Origin: Plasticicumulans acidivorans
GTDB lineage: Bacteria; Pseudomonadota; Gammaproteobacteria; Competibacterales; Competibacteraceae
DNA length: 64,000 bases
Direction: 5' to 3'
Assembly (NCBI RefSeq): GCF_003182095.1
Contig: NZ_QGTJ01000010.1
Location: 1 to 64,000, forward strand
The notes below the pieces were generated by a model that saw only the letters and a program-made list of their open reading frames with translations, made no database searches and was not told the origin of the DNA. A program made the translations under genes and the position numbers. Of this stretch, positions 41,090 to 51,337 are shown in pieces (within the stretch, counting starts at the first letter, position 1; the number at the start of each line of letters is the position of its first letter).

Positions 41090-41760
41090 ACCTGCCGGTG
41101 ATCGCGGTCGACGGACCGAGCGGCGTCGGCAAGGGCACGCTGTGCCGGCGTCTGGCACAGGTGCTGGGTTTCCACCTGCTCGATTCCGGGTCGTTGTACC
41201 GGTTGACTGCGCTGGCCGCCGAGCGTGCCGGCGTCGATCTGGACGATGCCGCGGCGCTGGCCGCTGTCGCGGCTGCGCTCGACGTCGATTTCGCCAGCGG
41301 TCATGACGACCTGGTGGTGCGCCTGGCCGGCGAGGACGTCACTCTGGCGATTCGCAGCGAGGCGGCGGGGATGGCCGCCTCGCACGTGGCGGCGCTGCCG
41401 GCCGTGCGCGCAGCCCTGCTGCAGCGCCAGCGCGACTTCCTGCAGCCGCCGGGGCTGGTGGCGGACGGGCGCGATATGGGCACGACGGTATTCCCGCACG
41501 CCACGGTCAAGATTTTTCTTACCGCCAGTGCGGCGGAACGGGCGCGCAGGCGCTATAAGCAGTTGAGTGAGAAAGGTATCGATGCTAACCTCGCCGCCCT
41601 CGAAAAGGAGATCGCCGAGCGCGACGAGCGGGATGCCAGCCGTTCGGCGTCGCCATTGAAGGCGGCGGACGATGCTGTCGGCATCGATACCGACCACCTC
41701 GACATCACGGCGGTGTTCGAGCGGGCGCGGGCACTGGTCCGCGGGCGAATCGGGATTTAA
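41086..41760 (+). CDS. cmk: cytidylate kinase
   Basis: 224 residues, GTG start in the four-base overlap with aroA, so translation is probably coupled. P-loop DGPSGVGKGTLCRRLA, then LLDSGSLYRLTALAA, VADGRDMGTTVFPHA and a lid region RARRRYKQLSEKG identify CMP kinase. It phosphorylates CMP and dCMP. rpsA follows after 107 bases, the same order as in E. coli and Pseudomonas. Confidence 0.96.
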   Translation: MNLPVIAVDGPSGVGKGTLCRRLAQVLGFHLLDSGSLYRLTALAAERAGVDLDDAAALAAVAAALDVDFASGHDDLVVRLAGEDVTLAIRSEAAGMAASHVAALPAVRAALLQRQRDFLQPPGLVADGRDMGTTVFPHATVKIFLTASAAERARRRYKQLSEKGIDANLAALEKEIAERDERDASRSASPLKAADDAVGIDTDHLDITAVFERARALVRGRIGI

Positions 41761-41867
41761 GGGTTTTCCGGGGGCGCGGCATGGGGCCGTGCCGACAACG
41801 CAACTGAAGCGGCCGGCGGATGTTCACCAACGTCCGTGGTGTTTCATTTTTTCGAGTCAACAAGCAC

Positions 41868-43538
41868 ATGACTGAAAGTTTTGCCGAACTGTTTGAGCAG
41901 AGCCTGAGCCAGAGCCAGATGGTGCCGGGTTCGATCGTCACCGGCGTCGTCGTCGACATCCGTGGCGACTCGGTGGTGGTCAACGCGGGCCTCAAGTCCG
42001 AGGGTCTGATTCCGGTCGAGCAGTTCCTTGACGAGGATGGCGTCCTCGAAGTCAAGATCGGCGATGAAGTCGAGGTGGCGCTGGACGCCATCGAAGACGG
42101 TTTCGGCGAAACCCGCCTTTCGCGCGAGAAGGCCAAGCGCGCGCGCGTGTGGACCGTGCTGGAGAAGGCCTTCGAAGGCGACGAGATCGTCAAGGGCACG
42201 ATCAGCGGCAAGGTCAAGGGTGGCTTCACCGTCGATATCGGCGAGATCCGTGCGTTCCTGCCGGGTTCGCTGGTCGATGTGCGCCCGGTCCGCGATGCGG
42301 CCTACCTTGAGGGCAAGGAGCTCGAGTTCAAGGTCATCAAGCTCGATCGCCGCCGCAACAACGTCGTCGTCTCGCGCCGTGCCGTCGTCGAGCAGGAATA
42401 CAGCGCCGAGCGCGAAGCGCTGCTGGAAAGCCTGCAGGAAGGCCAGATCGTCAAGGGTGTGGTCAAGAACCTCACCGACTACGGCGCGTTCCTCGACCTC
42501 GGCGGCATCGACGGCCTGCTGCACATCACCGACATGGCGTGGAAGCGCGTCAAGCACCCGTCCGAAGTCGTCAATGTCGGCGACGAGGTCGAGGTCAAGG
42601 TGCTCAAGTTCGACCGTGAGCGCAATCGCGTCTCGCTCGGCCTCAAGCAGCTCGGTGACGACCCGTGGGTCGCGCTGGCCCGCCGCTATCCGGTCGGTAC
42701 GCGTCTGTTCGGCAAGGTCACCAACATCGCCGACTACGGCTGCTTCGTCGAGATCGAAGAGGGCGTCGAAGGTCTGGTCCACGTTTCCGAGATGGACTGG
42801 ACCAACAAGAACGTCAATCCGGCGAAGATGGTCAGCGTCGGTGACGAAGTCGAAGTCATGGTGCTGGACATCGACGAAGACCGCCGCCGTATCTCGCTGG
42901 GCATGAAGCAGTGCCAGTCGAATCCGTGGGACGAGTTCTGCGCGACCCACAACAAGAACGACCGCGTCGTCGGCAAGATCAAGTCGATCACCGACTTCGG
43001 CATCTTCATCGGTCTGGACGGCGGCATCGATGGTCTGGTGCACCTCTCCGACATCTCCTGGAACGTCCCCGGCGAAGAAGCCGTGCGTGACTACAAGAAG
43101 GGCCAGGAAGTCGAGGCCGTGGTGCTGGCTGTTGATCCGGAGCGCGAGCGCATCTCGCTCGGCATCAAGCAGCTGGAGAAGGATCCGTTCTCCAACTTCG
43201 TTGCCGACAATCCGAAGGGCTGCGTCGTCAAGGGTACGATCACGTCCGTCGATGCGCGTGGCGCCATGATCGATCTGGGCGGTGGTGTCGAAGGTACGCT
43301 GCGTGCCTCCGAGCTGTCCCGTGAGCGCATCGAAGATGCCCGCACGGTGCTGAAGGAAGGCGAGGTGATCGAGGCGAAGTTTGTCGGCGTCGATCGCAAG
43401 AACCGCACCATCACGCTGTCGGTCAAGGCCAAGGAATACGCGGAAGAAGCGGAAGTGCTGCAGGACTACGGTCGCAAGACCGTGACCGGCACCACGCTGG
43501 GCGACCTGCTGAAAGAGCAGATGGGCCGCGAGGACTGA
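41868..43538 (+). CDS. rpsA: 30S ribosomal protein S1
   Basis: 556 residues from ATG 41868 (E. coli 557). Six S1 domains are visible; domains 3-6 carry repeats such as [21 protein letters not shown] and ISLGMKQ. The start [21 protein letters not shown] is conserved. Bases before the start (GAGTCAACAAGCAC) hold no good Shine-Dalgarno sequence, typical of rpsA, whose leader is read through structure and autogenously repressed by S1. It binds mRNA for initiation on structured messages. Confidence 0.98.
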   Translation: MTESFAELFEQSLSQSQMVPGSIVTGVVVDIRGDSVVVNAGLKSEGLIPVEQFLDEDGVLEVKIGDEVEVALDAIEDGFGETRLSREKAKRARVWTVLEKAFEGDEIVKGTISGKVKGGFTVDIGEIRAFLPGSLVDVRPVRDAAYLEGKELEFKVIKLDRRRNNVVVSRRAVVEQEYSAEREALLESLQEGQIVKGVVKNLTDYGAFLDLGGIDGLLHITDMAWKRVKHPSEVVNVGDEVEVKVLKFDRERNRVSLGLKQLGDDPWVALARRYPVGTRLFGKVTNIADYGCFVEIEEGVEGLVHVSEMDWTNKNVNPAKMVSVGDEVEVMVLDIDEDRRRISLGMKQCQSNPWDEFCATHNKNDRVVGKIKSITDFGIFIGLDGGIDGLVHLSDISWNVPGEEAVRDYKKGQEVEAVVLAVDPERERISLGIKQLEKDPFSNFVADNPKGCVVKGTITSVDARGAMIDLGGGVEGTLRASELSRERIEDARTVLKEGEVIEAKFVGVDRKNRTITLSVKAKEYAEEAEVLQDYGRKTVTGTTLGDLLKEQMGRED

Positions 43539-43579
43539 GGTCCTCGCCCGCCTGCATCTGATAAGCCGGACGATTCCGG

Positions 43580-43610
43580 GACGGCGGCCTCTGTCGCGGA
43601 GGCCGCCGTC
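43580..43610 (+). terminator. strong hairpin after rpsA
   Basis: GACGGCGGCCTC (43580-43591) and GAGGCCGCCGTC (43599-43610) form a perfect 12-bp stem with a 7-base loop, 42 bases after rpsA. The following bases (TCCGTTC) are a weak T-tract at best, so termination is likely partial and ihfB may be partly co-transcribed. Confidence 0.5.
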
Positions 43611-43675
43611 TCCGTTCGGGGCGCTTGCGCACCCGTCCCCCTTCCTTTTCGGTATGGGCTATCGGTGGAGTCTTC

Positions 43676-44002
43676 ATGACCAAGTCAGAGTTGATCGAGC
43701 TGCTCGCACGCAAGCAGAGCCATCTCGCCTACAAGGAAGTCGAGAACGCCGTCAAAACCATGATCGAACAGATGAGTCAGGCGCTTTCGAGCGGTGATCG
43801 CATCGAGATTCGTGGTTTCGGCAGTTTCTCGCTGCATTTCCGCCCGCCGCGCGTCGGCCGCAATCCGAAGACCGGTGATGCGGTGACCCTGCCTGGCAAG
43901 TTCGTGCCGCATTTCAAACCCGGCAAGGAGCTGCGCGAGCGTGTCAACGCCGCGGCTGAAGCCGGCGTTCAGGTCAGCGACCGCGAATACGAGCCCGCCT
44001 GA
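43676..44002 (+). CDS. ihfB: integration host factor subunit beta
   Basis: 108 residues from ATG 43676 (GGTGGAG upstream); an upstream start at 43625 adds 17 unconserved residues. DNABII family: [42 protein letters not shown] and the proline-tipped arm PKTGDAV. It pairs with IhfA to bend DNA. Position directly after rpsA identifies the beta subunit rather than HU. Confidence 0.96.
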   Translation: MTKSELIELLARKQSHLAYKEVENAVKTMIEQMSQALSSGDRIEIRGFGSFSLHFRPPRVGRNPKTGDAVTLPGKFVPHFKPGKELRERVNAAAEAGVQVSDREYEPA

Positions 44003-44007
44003 GGCCG

Positions 44008-44040
44008 CGGGCTCCCTTGCAAGCCGAGGGGAGCCCGTTT
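44008..44040 (+). terminator. probable terminator after ihfB
   Basis: CGGGCTCCC (44008-44016) pairs with GGGAGCCCG (44029-44037) around a 12-base loop, followed by a short TTT. It lies just after the ihfB stop. The short T-run leaves strength uncertain. Confidence 0.6.
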
Positions 44041-44181
44041 CCGGCGTGCCCGCGTTCGGTGCTTCGTGGAACGAGCTGCAAGTCCTCTGGCACGCTGCTC
44101 GCCCGCGTATGGCATGATCGCAGCCCGAGTGCAGACCCCTGACGACGCCCGCTGTGGCGTCCGTGAGCCCTTGGAGCGTCC

Positions 44182-44469
44182 ATGTTTCGGATTGTCGGCA
44201 TACTGCTGTTTCTGTGCATCCTCGCGATCGGCCTGGAGTTTTCAGCCGTGAACTCGGCCCCGGTCACGGTCAATTATTTCCTCGGCAGCATGGATTTGCC
44301 GCTGGCGCTGGTCATCGTGGCGGCGTTCACGCTCGGCATCATCGTTGCGGTGCTGGTCGGAGCCACGGTCGTGTTGCCGCTGCGTCTGCGGGCCGGTGCG
44401 ATGCGCCGTGAGATCGAGGCGCGCCAGTTCGAGCTCGATCGCCTGCGCGCCGGCAACAAGCCGTCCTGA
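44182..44469 (+). CDS. lapA: lipopolysaccharide assembly protein A
   Basis: 95 residues: two membrane helices (about 3-22 and 43-66) separated by VNSAPVTVNYFLGSMDLP, then a cytoplasmic helix MRREIEARQFELDRL. This is the LapA (YciS) domain. With LapB it regulates LPS synthesis by controlling FtsH-dependent turnover of LpxC. Nine bases separate it from lapB. Confidence 0.9.
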   Translation: MFRIVGILLFLCILAIGLEFSAVNSAPVTVNYFLGSMDLPLALVIVAAFTLGIIVAVLVGATVVLPLRLRAGAMRREIEARQFELDRLRAGNKPS

Positions 44470-44478
44470 TTACGCTGC

Positions 44479-45639
44479 ATGTTCGAACTGCTTTGGCTGC
44501 TGCTGCCGGTGGCGGCAGCGTCGGGCTGGCTTGCGGCCACGCGGCGGACCGAGCGCCCGGATGCCGATAGCTCAAGCGAAGACATCTATCGCGGCCTCAA
44601 CTATCTGCTGGACGAGAAGCCCGACCGCGCGATCGAGGTATTCGGCCGCATGGTCGTGCACGACCCCGATGCCGTCGAGGTGCAGCTGACGCTCGGCAAT
44701 CTGTTCCGGCGACGCGGTGAGGTTGACCGTGCGCTGCACATTCACAGCGAATTGCTCAAGCGCAGCCAACTGACCAGCGAGCAGCGTGGTCGCGCGCTGC
44801 TCGAACTCGGTGAGGATTACCTGAAGTCAGGCCTGTTCGACCGGGCCGAGGCGCTGTTCGAAGAATTGCAGGGGTATGTCGAACATCGTTCGGTCGCGTT
44901 GGTGCGTCTGCTGTCGATTTTCGAGCAGGAGCGTGACTGGCGGCGGGCGTTGGAGATCAGCGACAAAGTCGAGCAGCAGACCGGTACACCGATGCGCGTC
45001 AACGCCGCGCATTACTGCTGCGAACTGGCCTCGGAATCGCTGGCGGCCGGGCGGGTTGAGGAGGCGCTCGCAGGTTTGGAGCAGGCGCTCGCTTACGATC
45101 CGGACAGCGTGCGCGCCTCGATCCAGAGGGCGCGCGTCGTCGCGGCGCGCGGTGATTACCGCCAGGCGATCGAGGATTACCTGCGTGTCGTGCGCCGGGC
45201 CCACGAATTTCTTCCTGAAGTGCTGGAGCCGCTGCGCGAGTGTTATCTGGAGAGCGGACGCCGTGAGGACTGGCTGATGCTTCTGCGCGAGCTGGTGCAG
45301 CGGCGACACGCCAGCGCGGCGGCCGTTGCCTACGCCAAGGCGCTGCGTGAGCAGGAAGGCGTTGCCGCAGCCTTGAATTTCATCGAGCGTGAGCTGCGCC
45401 TTTATCCGTCATTGGAAGGGCTGCGGCAGTTGATCGATCTGAAGCTCGCTGCCGAAGAGCCGGTGCGCATCGGCGATCTCGAAACCCTGTACCGCATCGG
45501 TCACAGCTTTGCCGAGCGCATGCCGCGTTACCGCTGTGACAACTGCGGTTTCGTCGGCAAATCGCTGCACTGGTCATGTCCAAGCTGCAAGCGCTGGGGT
45601 ACCGTCCGACCGGCGGGAGAGCGCACGCGGCGCGATTGA
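44479..45639 (+). CDS. lapB: lipopolysaccharide assembly protein B
   Basis: 386 residues. An N-terminal membrane helix (about 2-20) is followed by tandem TPR units (for example AIEVFGRMVVHDPDAVEVQL and AIEDYLRVVRRAHEF). The C-terminal rubredoxin-like metal knuckle is YRCDNCGFVGK then WSCPSCKRWG, four cysteines in all. LapB (YciM) recruits LpxC to FtsH. Length matches E. coli (389). Confidence 0.94.
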   Translation: MFELLWLLLPVAAASGWLAATRRTERPDADSSSEDIYRGLNYLLDEKPDRAIEVFGRMVVHDPDAVEVQLTLGNLFRRRGEVDRALHIHSELLKRSQLTSEQRGRALLELGEDYLKSGLFDRAEALFEELQGYVEHRSVALVRLLSIFEQERDWRRALEISDKVEQQTGTPMRVNAAHYCCELASESLAAGRVEEALAGLEQALAYDPDSVRASIQRARVVAARGDYRQAIEDYLRVVRRAHEFLPEVLEPLRECYLESGRREDWLMLLRELVQRRHASAAAVAYAKALREQEGVAAALNFIERELRLYPSLEGLRQLIDLKLAAEEPVRIGDLETLYRIGHSFAERMPRYRCDNCGFVGKSLHWSCPSCKRWGTVRPAGERTRRD

Positions 45640-45690
45640 TGGCGGGCGCGCTCGTGTGTTTGTGTTCTGCCTTTACTCGGGAGTCATGGC

Positions 45691-46395
45691 GTGATTCAGG
45701 TTTCAGGCCCGCGCATTCTCGTTGCGCTTGATTTTCCGTCCGTGGCACCGGCGCTGGCGCTGGCCCATCGCCTCGATCCCGGGCAGTGCCGGCTCAAGGT
45801 CGGCAAAGAATTGTTCACGGCGGCCGGGCCGGATTTGGTTCTGCAGCTGCAGGCGCTCGGCTTCGAAGTGTTCCTCGATCTCAAGTTTCATGACATTCCG
45901 AACACAGTGGCCGGTGCGGTGCGTGCTGCGGCCGAGCTCGGGGTGTGGATGGTCAATGTGCACGCCAGCGGCGGTCGACGCATGCTGCTGGCTGCCCGCG
46001 AGGCACTGGAGAAGCTGCCGCGGCGCCCCTTGCTGATTGCCGTCACCGTGTTGACCAGTCTGGAGCGCAGCGATCTTGCCGAGATCGGTCTGGATATCGA
46101 TCCGCTGCTGCAGGTCGAGCGTCTGGCCCGGCTGACAGCGGATTGCGGGCTCGATGGTGTGGTCTGTTCGGCGCAGGAGGCGCCACGGCTGCGCGTCGCC
46201 TGTGGCGGGGATTTCTGCCTGGTGACTCCCGGCATCCGCCCGGTCGTGGCGGCTGCGGGCGATCAGCGCCGGGTGATGACACCTGCTGCGGCACTCGCGG
46301 CAGGTGCTGATTATCTGGTGATCGGTCGGCCGATTACCGCTGCCGCCGATCCGGCGCTCGCCCTGGCGCAGATCGCCGCCGAAATCGGTCAGTGA
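45691..46395 (+). CDS. pyrF: orotidine 5'-phosphate decarboxylase
   Basis: 234 residues with a GTG start at 45691; the ATG at 45686 reaches a stop after two codons. ILVALDFPS at the N-terminus, catalytic [10 protein letters not shown] with Asp63 and Lys65, and LVTPGIRP are diagnostic. It produces UMP. lapA-lapB-pyrF is the E. coli order too. Confidence 0.96.
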   Translation: MIQVSGPRILVALDFPSVAPALALAHRLDPGQCRLKVGKELFTAAGPDLVLQLQALGFEVFLDLKFHDIPNTVAGAVRAAAELGVWMVNVHASGGRRMLLAAREALEKLPRRPLLIAVTVLTSLERSDLAEIGLDIDPLLQVERLARLTADCGLDGVVCSAQEAPRLRVACGGDFCLVTPGIRPVVAAAGDQRRVMTPAAALAAGADYLVIGRPITAAADPALALAQIAAEIGQ

Positions 46396-46501
46396 CGATC
46401 CGGGGCGATCGCAGCGGTCGTGTTGTGAGCGAGCGCACTGGCAGCGCCGGCTTGGCGCGCTAGCGTAAACGGGTGGTCCGAGTGGCCGCACACAGGCAGG
46501 G

Positions 46502-46531
46502 ATGCCGTGGACTCGCCCGACGGCACGGCAT
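46502..46531. other. inverted repeat upstream of comEA-like gene
   Basis: ATGCCGTG (46502-46509) is complementary to CACGGCAT (46524-46531), separated by 14 bases and 40 bases before the comEA-like start. Could be an operator or RNA hairpin; no further evidence. Confidence 0.25.
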
Positions 46532-46571
46532 GCCTGCACGCATCGAGCATATTTTCAGGGAGGATGAATCC

Positions 46572-46910
46572 ATGAAACGACTGCATTCATGGCTGGCGGC
46601 ATTGCTGCTGAGCGGCGCCAGCGTCGCGCTGGTCAACGCGGCCCCGGTGGACATCAACGCGGCTTCTGCCGCCGAGATTGCCGCGGCGATCAAGGGTATC
46701 GGCCCGAAGAAAGCGGCGGCGATCGTCGATTACCGGGAGCAGCACGGCCCGTTTAAATCCTTGGCCGAACTCGAAAAAGTGCCTGGTATCGGTGCCAAGC
46801 TGGTCGATGCCAATCGCCAGGACCTGTTGCTCGGTCCTGCGCCGACGGCAGTGACGCCGGCAATGCCGCCCGTGGCGCCGACGAGCAGCGAAACGGCCGC
46901 CAAGCCCTGA
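46572..46910 (+). CDS. ComEA-like helix-hairpin-helix DNA-binding exported protein
   Basis: 112 residues from ATG 46572 (GGGAGG upstream). Signal peptide about 1-23 (MKRLHSWLAALLLSGASVAL then VNAA), directly followed by tandem HhH motifs (VDINAASAAEIAAAIKGIGP, LEKVPGIGAKLVDANR) and a Pro/Ala tail. ComEA-type proteins bind incoming DNA in the periplasm during natural transformation. comEC lies 2 kb downstream, so this genome encodes at least two DNA-uptake components here. Confidence 0.9.
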   Translation: MKRLHSWLAALLLSGASVALVNAAPVDINAASAAEIAAAIKGIGPKKAAAIVDYREQHGPFKSLAELEKVPGIGAKLVDANRQDLLLGPAPTAVTPAMPPVAPTSSETAAKP

Positions 46911-46943
46911 GCGGTACCGCATCCGGCAGACGGTTCGCATCGT

Positions 46944-46949
46944 TATAAT
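46944..46949 (+). promoter_or_regulatory. TATAAT box upstream of lolC/E
   Basis: A perfect -10 hexamer 61 bases before the Lol permease gene. No -35 hexamer is visible at 16-18 bases upstream, so use as a promoter is plausible, not certain. Confidence 0.4.
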
Positions 46950-47009
46950 CGCGACCCCGGCCGCGACATGGCGCGTGGTCGGGCCTTTCCCGTTACCGGA
47001 TGCCATTCC

Positions 47010-48249
47010 ATGTTCCAACCCCTGGAAGTGTTCATCGGCCTGCGCTATGTGCGAGCCAAACGCTCCAACAATTTCATCTCCTTCATCTCGCTGTCATCGA
47101 TGCTCGGTATCGCGCTCGGCATCACGGCGCTGATCACGGTGCTGTCGGTGATGAACGGCTTTCAGAAGGAAGTACGCGAGCGGATTCTGTCGATGACGGC
47201 GCATGCGACGATTTCCGGCAGCAATGGCCGGCTCGACGACTGGCGCGAGGCGCGGGCGGCGGCGCAGCACGATCCCAATGTCATCGCCAGCGCGCCCTAC
47301 ATTCGTGCCGAAGCGCTGCTCAGTGCCGGTTCGGCAACGGCCGGGGCTTTCGTTCAGGGGGTGCTGCCGGACGAGGAGAGCACGGTTTCCGACATTGCGC
47401 AGAAGATCGTCGCCGGCCACTGGGACGCGCTGCAGCCGGGCAGCTACGGCATCGTCCTCGGCCGTTATCTGGCGCAGTCGCTGGGGGTCGGGCTGGGTGA
47501 CAAGGTCACCGTGTTCGCGCCGCAGGCCAACGTCACGCCGGCGGGGGTGCTGCCGCGGCTCAAACGTTTCGATGTCGTCGGCATCTTCGACTCGGGCATG
47601 TACGAATACGACCGCGGGCTGGCCTTCGTGAACATCGACGATGCCGCCAGGCTCTATCAGATGGAAGGCACGGTCAGCGGGCTCCGGCTGAAGCTCTCCG
47701 ATTTGTTCCGGGCACCGCAGATCGCCCGCGATCTGGCCAATTCCCTGCCCGGAGCCTACTGGGTGCGTGACTGGACACAGGAGCACGCCAATTTCTTCCG
47801 CGCCGTGCAGATCGAAAAGACGGCGATGTTCGTGATCCTGATGCTGATCGTCGCGGTTGCGGCGTTCAATCTGGTGTCGACGCTGGTGATGGTGGTCACC
47901 GACAAACAGTCGGACATCGCCATCCTGCGCACACTGGGCATCACACCGCGCGGCATCATGGCGATTTTCGTCGTGCAGGGCACGGTGATCGGCTTCATCG
48001 GCACCGCGCTCGGTGTGATCGGCGGCGTGGCGCTGGCGCTCAACGTCAAGGAGGCGGTGGCCTTCCTTGAGCAGCTGTTCAAGATCAAGTTCCTGTCGCC
48101 GGAGGTGTACCCGATCACCGATCTGCCCTCGGCGCTGATGTGGAGCGATGTCAGCAGCATTGCCATCGTCGCCTTCGCGCTGTCGGTGCTGGCGACGTTG
48201 TATCCGGCCTGGCGCGCGGCGCGCACGCAACCGGCCGAAGCCCTGCGCT

Positions 48250-48257
<8 letters not shown>
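47010..48257 (+). CDS. lolC: lipoprotein-releasing ABC transporter permease (LolC/LolE family)
   Basis: 415 residues from ATG 47010. An N-terminal membrane helix ([24 protein letters not shown]) precedes a large periplasmic domain (about 60-265). Three C-terminal helices ([39 protein letters not shown], and the last near [21 protein letters not shown]) follow. [13 protein letters not shown] is the LolC/E start. It extracts mature lipoproteins from the inner membrane for LolA. Only one permease gene lies next to lolD, not the LolC-LolD-LolE set of E. coli; it could be a LolF-type permease. Confidence 0.9.
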
Positions 48258-48954
<697 letters not shown>

Positions 48955-48978
48955 CGCACTTACACGGCATGGACGCCG

Positions 48979-51273
48979 ATGCGCACACTGGCACTGCTCT
49001 GGCTGACGGCAACCCTGCTGCTGCATGCGCTGCCGCAACTGCCGGACGTGCACTGGGCGTTCGCGCTGGGTCCGGTGCTCGCGCTGGCCGCCTGGCCGCG
49101 AGTGCCGCTGTGGCTGCGTCTGCCGATGACGTTGCTGGCGGCGCTGCTGTGGGGGCTGTGGCGCTTGCCGGGTGCCGCACAGGAGCAGCTGCCGGATGCC
49201 TACGCCGGCGCCGAGCTTGAGCTGATCGGGCACATCGATGCCTTGCCGGTGACGCGTGGCCAGCGTACCGATCTGGTCGTCGCCGTCGAGCAGCTGCGTG
49301 CCGGCGACACGGCGATCCCCTTCCACGGACGGGTGCAGCTCGCCTGGTACGAAGCGACGGCGTCGCCGCAGGTCGGTGAGCGCTGGCGTTTTGGCGTGCG
49401 CCTGCGCCGGCCCCACGGTTTTGCCAATCCCGGCAGCTACGACCGCGAGCGCCGGCTGTATGCCGCTGGTATCCATGCGCGGGGCAGCGTGCGCACCCAG
49501 CCGGCACCGCAGCGGCTGGCCGCCGCCAGCGGCCACTGGATCGACCGCCTGCGCGAGCGTCTGGCGGCGAACTACGCCCGCCTGCTGCCGGATGACCCGG
49601 GTGCGGCGATTCTGGCGGCGCTGACCATTGGCGATGAAAGCGGCTTGAGCGCCGCGCAGTGGGAGCTGTTCCGCCGCACCGGTACCGGCCATCTGATTGC
49701 GATTTCCGGCCAGCAGATCGCGCTGATCGCCGCGGCGGTGTTTTTCGCCGTGCGTGGTGGGGTCGCCCGCCTCGGCTGGCTGGCGGCACGGCTGCCGCCG
49801 GTGCGTGTGGCGGCGGTCGCCGCGCTGCTCGCTGCCACGGCTTATGCGCTGATCGCCGGCGACGCGCTGCCGGTGCGCCGGGCCCTGCTGATGGTCTGGG
49901 TGGCGATGCTGGCGCTGCTGCTCGGGCGCGCTGTGTGGTCGACGCACACGCTGGCGGTGGCTTTGTGGCTGGTGCTGCTGCTCGATCCGGCGGCGCCGCT
50001 CGGCGTCGGTTTTTGGTTGTCCTTCGGTGCGGTGGCGCTGATCCTCTATCTGGTGCGCGGTCGAGCGGATGGCTTCGGGGGGCTGCGCCGCGGTCTGCAA
50101 TTGCAGTGGGCGATCAGTCTGGGCGTACTGCCGGCGACTGTCGTGCTGTTCGGTCAGCTGCCACTGGTTTCGCCGGTGAGCAATCTGCTGGCGATTCCCT
50201 GGTCGAGTCTGACGATGGTGCCGCTGGCACTGCCCGGCATCCTGCTCAGCCTGGTCTCGGATACGCTGGCGGCGCCGCTGCTGCAGCTGGCGAGTCTGGC
50301 CACCGCCGCCATGCTCGACGCGCTCGCCGCTCTGGCCGCACCCGCCTGGGCCAGCTATCAGCTGCCGATCCCGCCGCTGTGGACTTTGCTGCTGCTGATT
50401 CCAGGGACCCTGTGGTGCCTGGCGCCGGCGGGTTTCCCGGCGCGCGGGGTCGGCCTGCTGCTGTGCCTGCCACTGCTGTTTCATGACTTTCCGCGGCCGC
50501 CGCCGGGGGGCTGGCGGCTGACGCAGCTCGATGTCGGCTACGGCCTGGCCGTCGTCGTCGAGACCGCGACGCACACCCTGGTCTACGACACCGGCCCGCG
50601 CCTGGGCCGCGTCGATGCCGCCCAGCTCGTCGTGCTGCCTTACCTGCAGACGCGCGGCATCCGGCGTATCGACACGCTGATCCTCAGCCATGCCGACAGT
50701 ACCCATACTGGTGGCGCCGGCTCGCTGCGGGCCGCGCTGCCGGTTGGCCGCAGCCTGACGACGGACCTGCTCGCGATCCCGCTCGAAGGCGCCACGGCAT
50801 GCCGCAGCGGGCAGTCCTGGGTCTGGGACGGGGTGCATTTCGAGGTGCTGTCTCCATCGACAGCGATGGGAGCCGGGGACGAGGCGTCCTGTGTGCTGCA
50901 TATCGCCGGACCCGGCGGCAGTGCGCTGCTCGCCGGTGATCTCAGCGTGTCAGGGCAGGAGCGCCTGATGCGTCAGCTTCCCGCGCTGCATGCCGATGTG
51001 CTGCTGGCCCCCGGGCAGGGCGCGAAGGCGCCGGCTGACGGCTTCGTCGCCGCGCTCGCGCCGCGCTGGGTGCTGTTTTCCACCGGCTACGGCAATCGCT
51101 GGGGCTATCCGCGTCCGCCGGTGGTGGCGGCCTGGCGTGCCGGTGGTGCCAGCATCGTCGATACCGCGACGGACGGGGCGCTGATCGTCGATGCCGCGGC
51201 GATGCCGAACGCAGACGGGCCGTCGCTGCAGCGCTGGCGCGAACGGGCGCATCGGCACTGGTGGGCACACTGA
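48979..51273 (+). CDS. comEC: ComEC/Rec2 DNA uptake channel
   Basis: 764 residues. An N-terminal membrane block with an OB-like periplasmic domain leads to the Competence domain (about 210-480: ALTIGDESGLS, FRRTGTGHLIAISGQQIALIA). A C-terminal metallo-beta-lactamase-like domain starts near 510 (LTQLDVGYGLAVVVET). Its metal site reads SHADSTHTGG (His571, Asp573, His576), lacking the second Asp of the usual HxDxDH. The protein transports single-stranded DNA across the inner membrane in transformation. exbB starts 65 bases downstream. Confidence 0.92.
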   Translation: MRTLALLWLTATLLLHALPQLPDVHWAFALGPVLALAAWPRVPLWLRLPMTLLAALLWGLWRLPGAAQEQLPDAYAGAELELIGHIDALPVTRGQRTDLVVAVEQLRAGDTAIPFHGRVQLAWYEATASPQVGERWRFGVRLRRPHGFANPGSYDRERRLYAAGIHARGSVRTQPAPQRLAAASGHWIDRLRERLAANYARLLPDDPGAAILAALTIGDESGLSAAQWELFRRTGTGHLIAISGQQIALIAAAVFFAVRGGVARLGWLAARLPPVRVAAVAALLAATAYALIAGDALPVRRALLMVWVAMLALLLGRAVWSTHTLAVALWLVLLLDPAAPLGVGFWLSFGAVALILYLVRGRADGFGGLRRGLQLQWAISLGVLPATVVLFGQLPLVSPVSNLLAIPWSSLTMVPLALPGILLSLVSDTLAAPLLQLASLATAAMLDALAALAAPAWASYQLPIPPLWTLLLLIPGTLWCLAPAGFPARGVGLLLCLPLLFHDFPRPPPGGWRLTQLDVGYGLAVVVETATHTLVYDTGPRLGRVDAAQLVVLPYLQTRGIRRIDTLILSHADSTHTGGAGSLRAALPVGRSLTTDLLAIPLEGATACRSGQSWVWDGVHFEVLSPSTAMGAGDEASCVLHIAGPGGSALLAGDLSVSGQERLMRQLPALHADVLLAPGQGAKAPADGFVAALAPRWVLFSTGYGNRWGYPRPPVVAAWRAGGASIVDTATDGALIVDAAAMPNADGPSLQRWRERAHRHWWAH

Positions 51274-51337
51274 AGCGCGGACGCCTGCCGCTCGGGTATC
51301 ATCGCCGCCGGTTCGCATGGGGCAATGGAGACAGCTG

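Noticed and set aside
41820-41867. N-terminal extension of ribosomal protein S1
   Set aside because: [12 protein letters not shown] at 41868 is the conserved S1 start and gives 556 residues, the family length.
45686-45694. Tiny frame (ATG GCG TGA) overlapping the pyrF start as a regulatory peptide
   Set aside because: Two codons only; more simply a chance ATG beside the GTG start.
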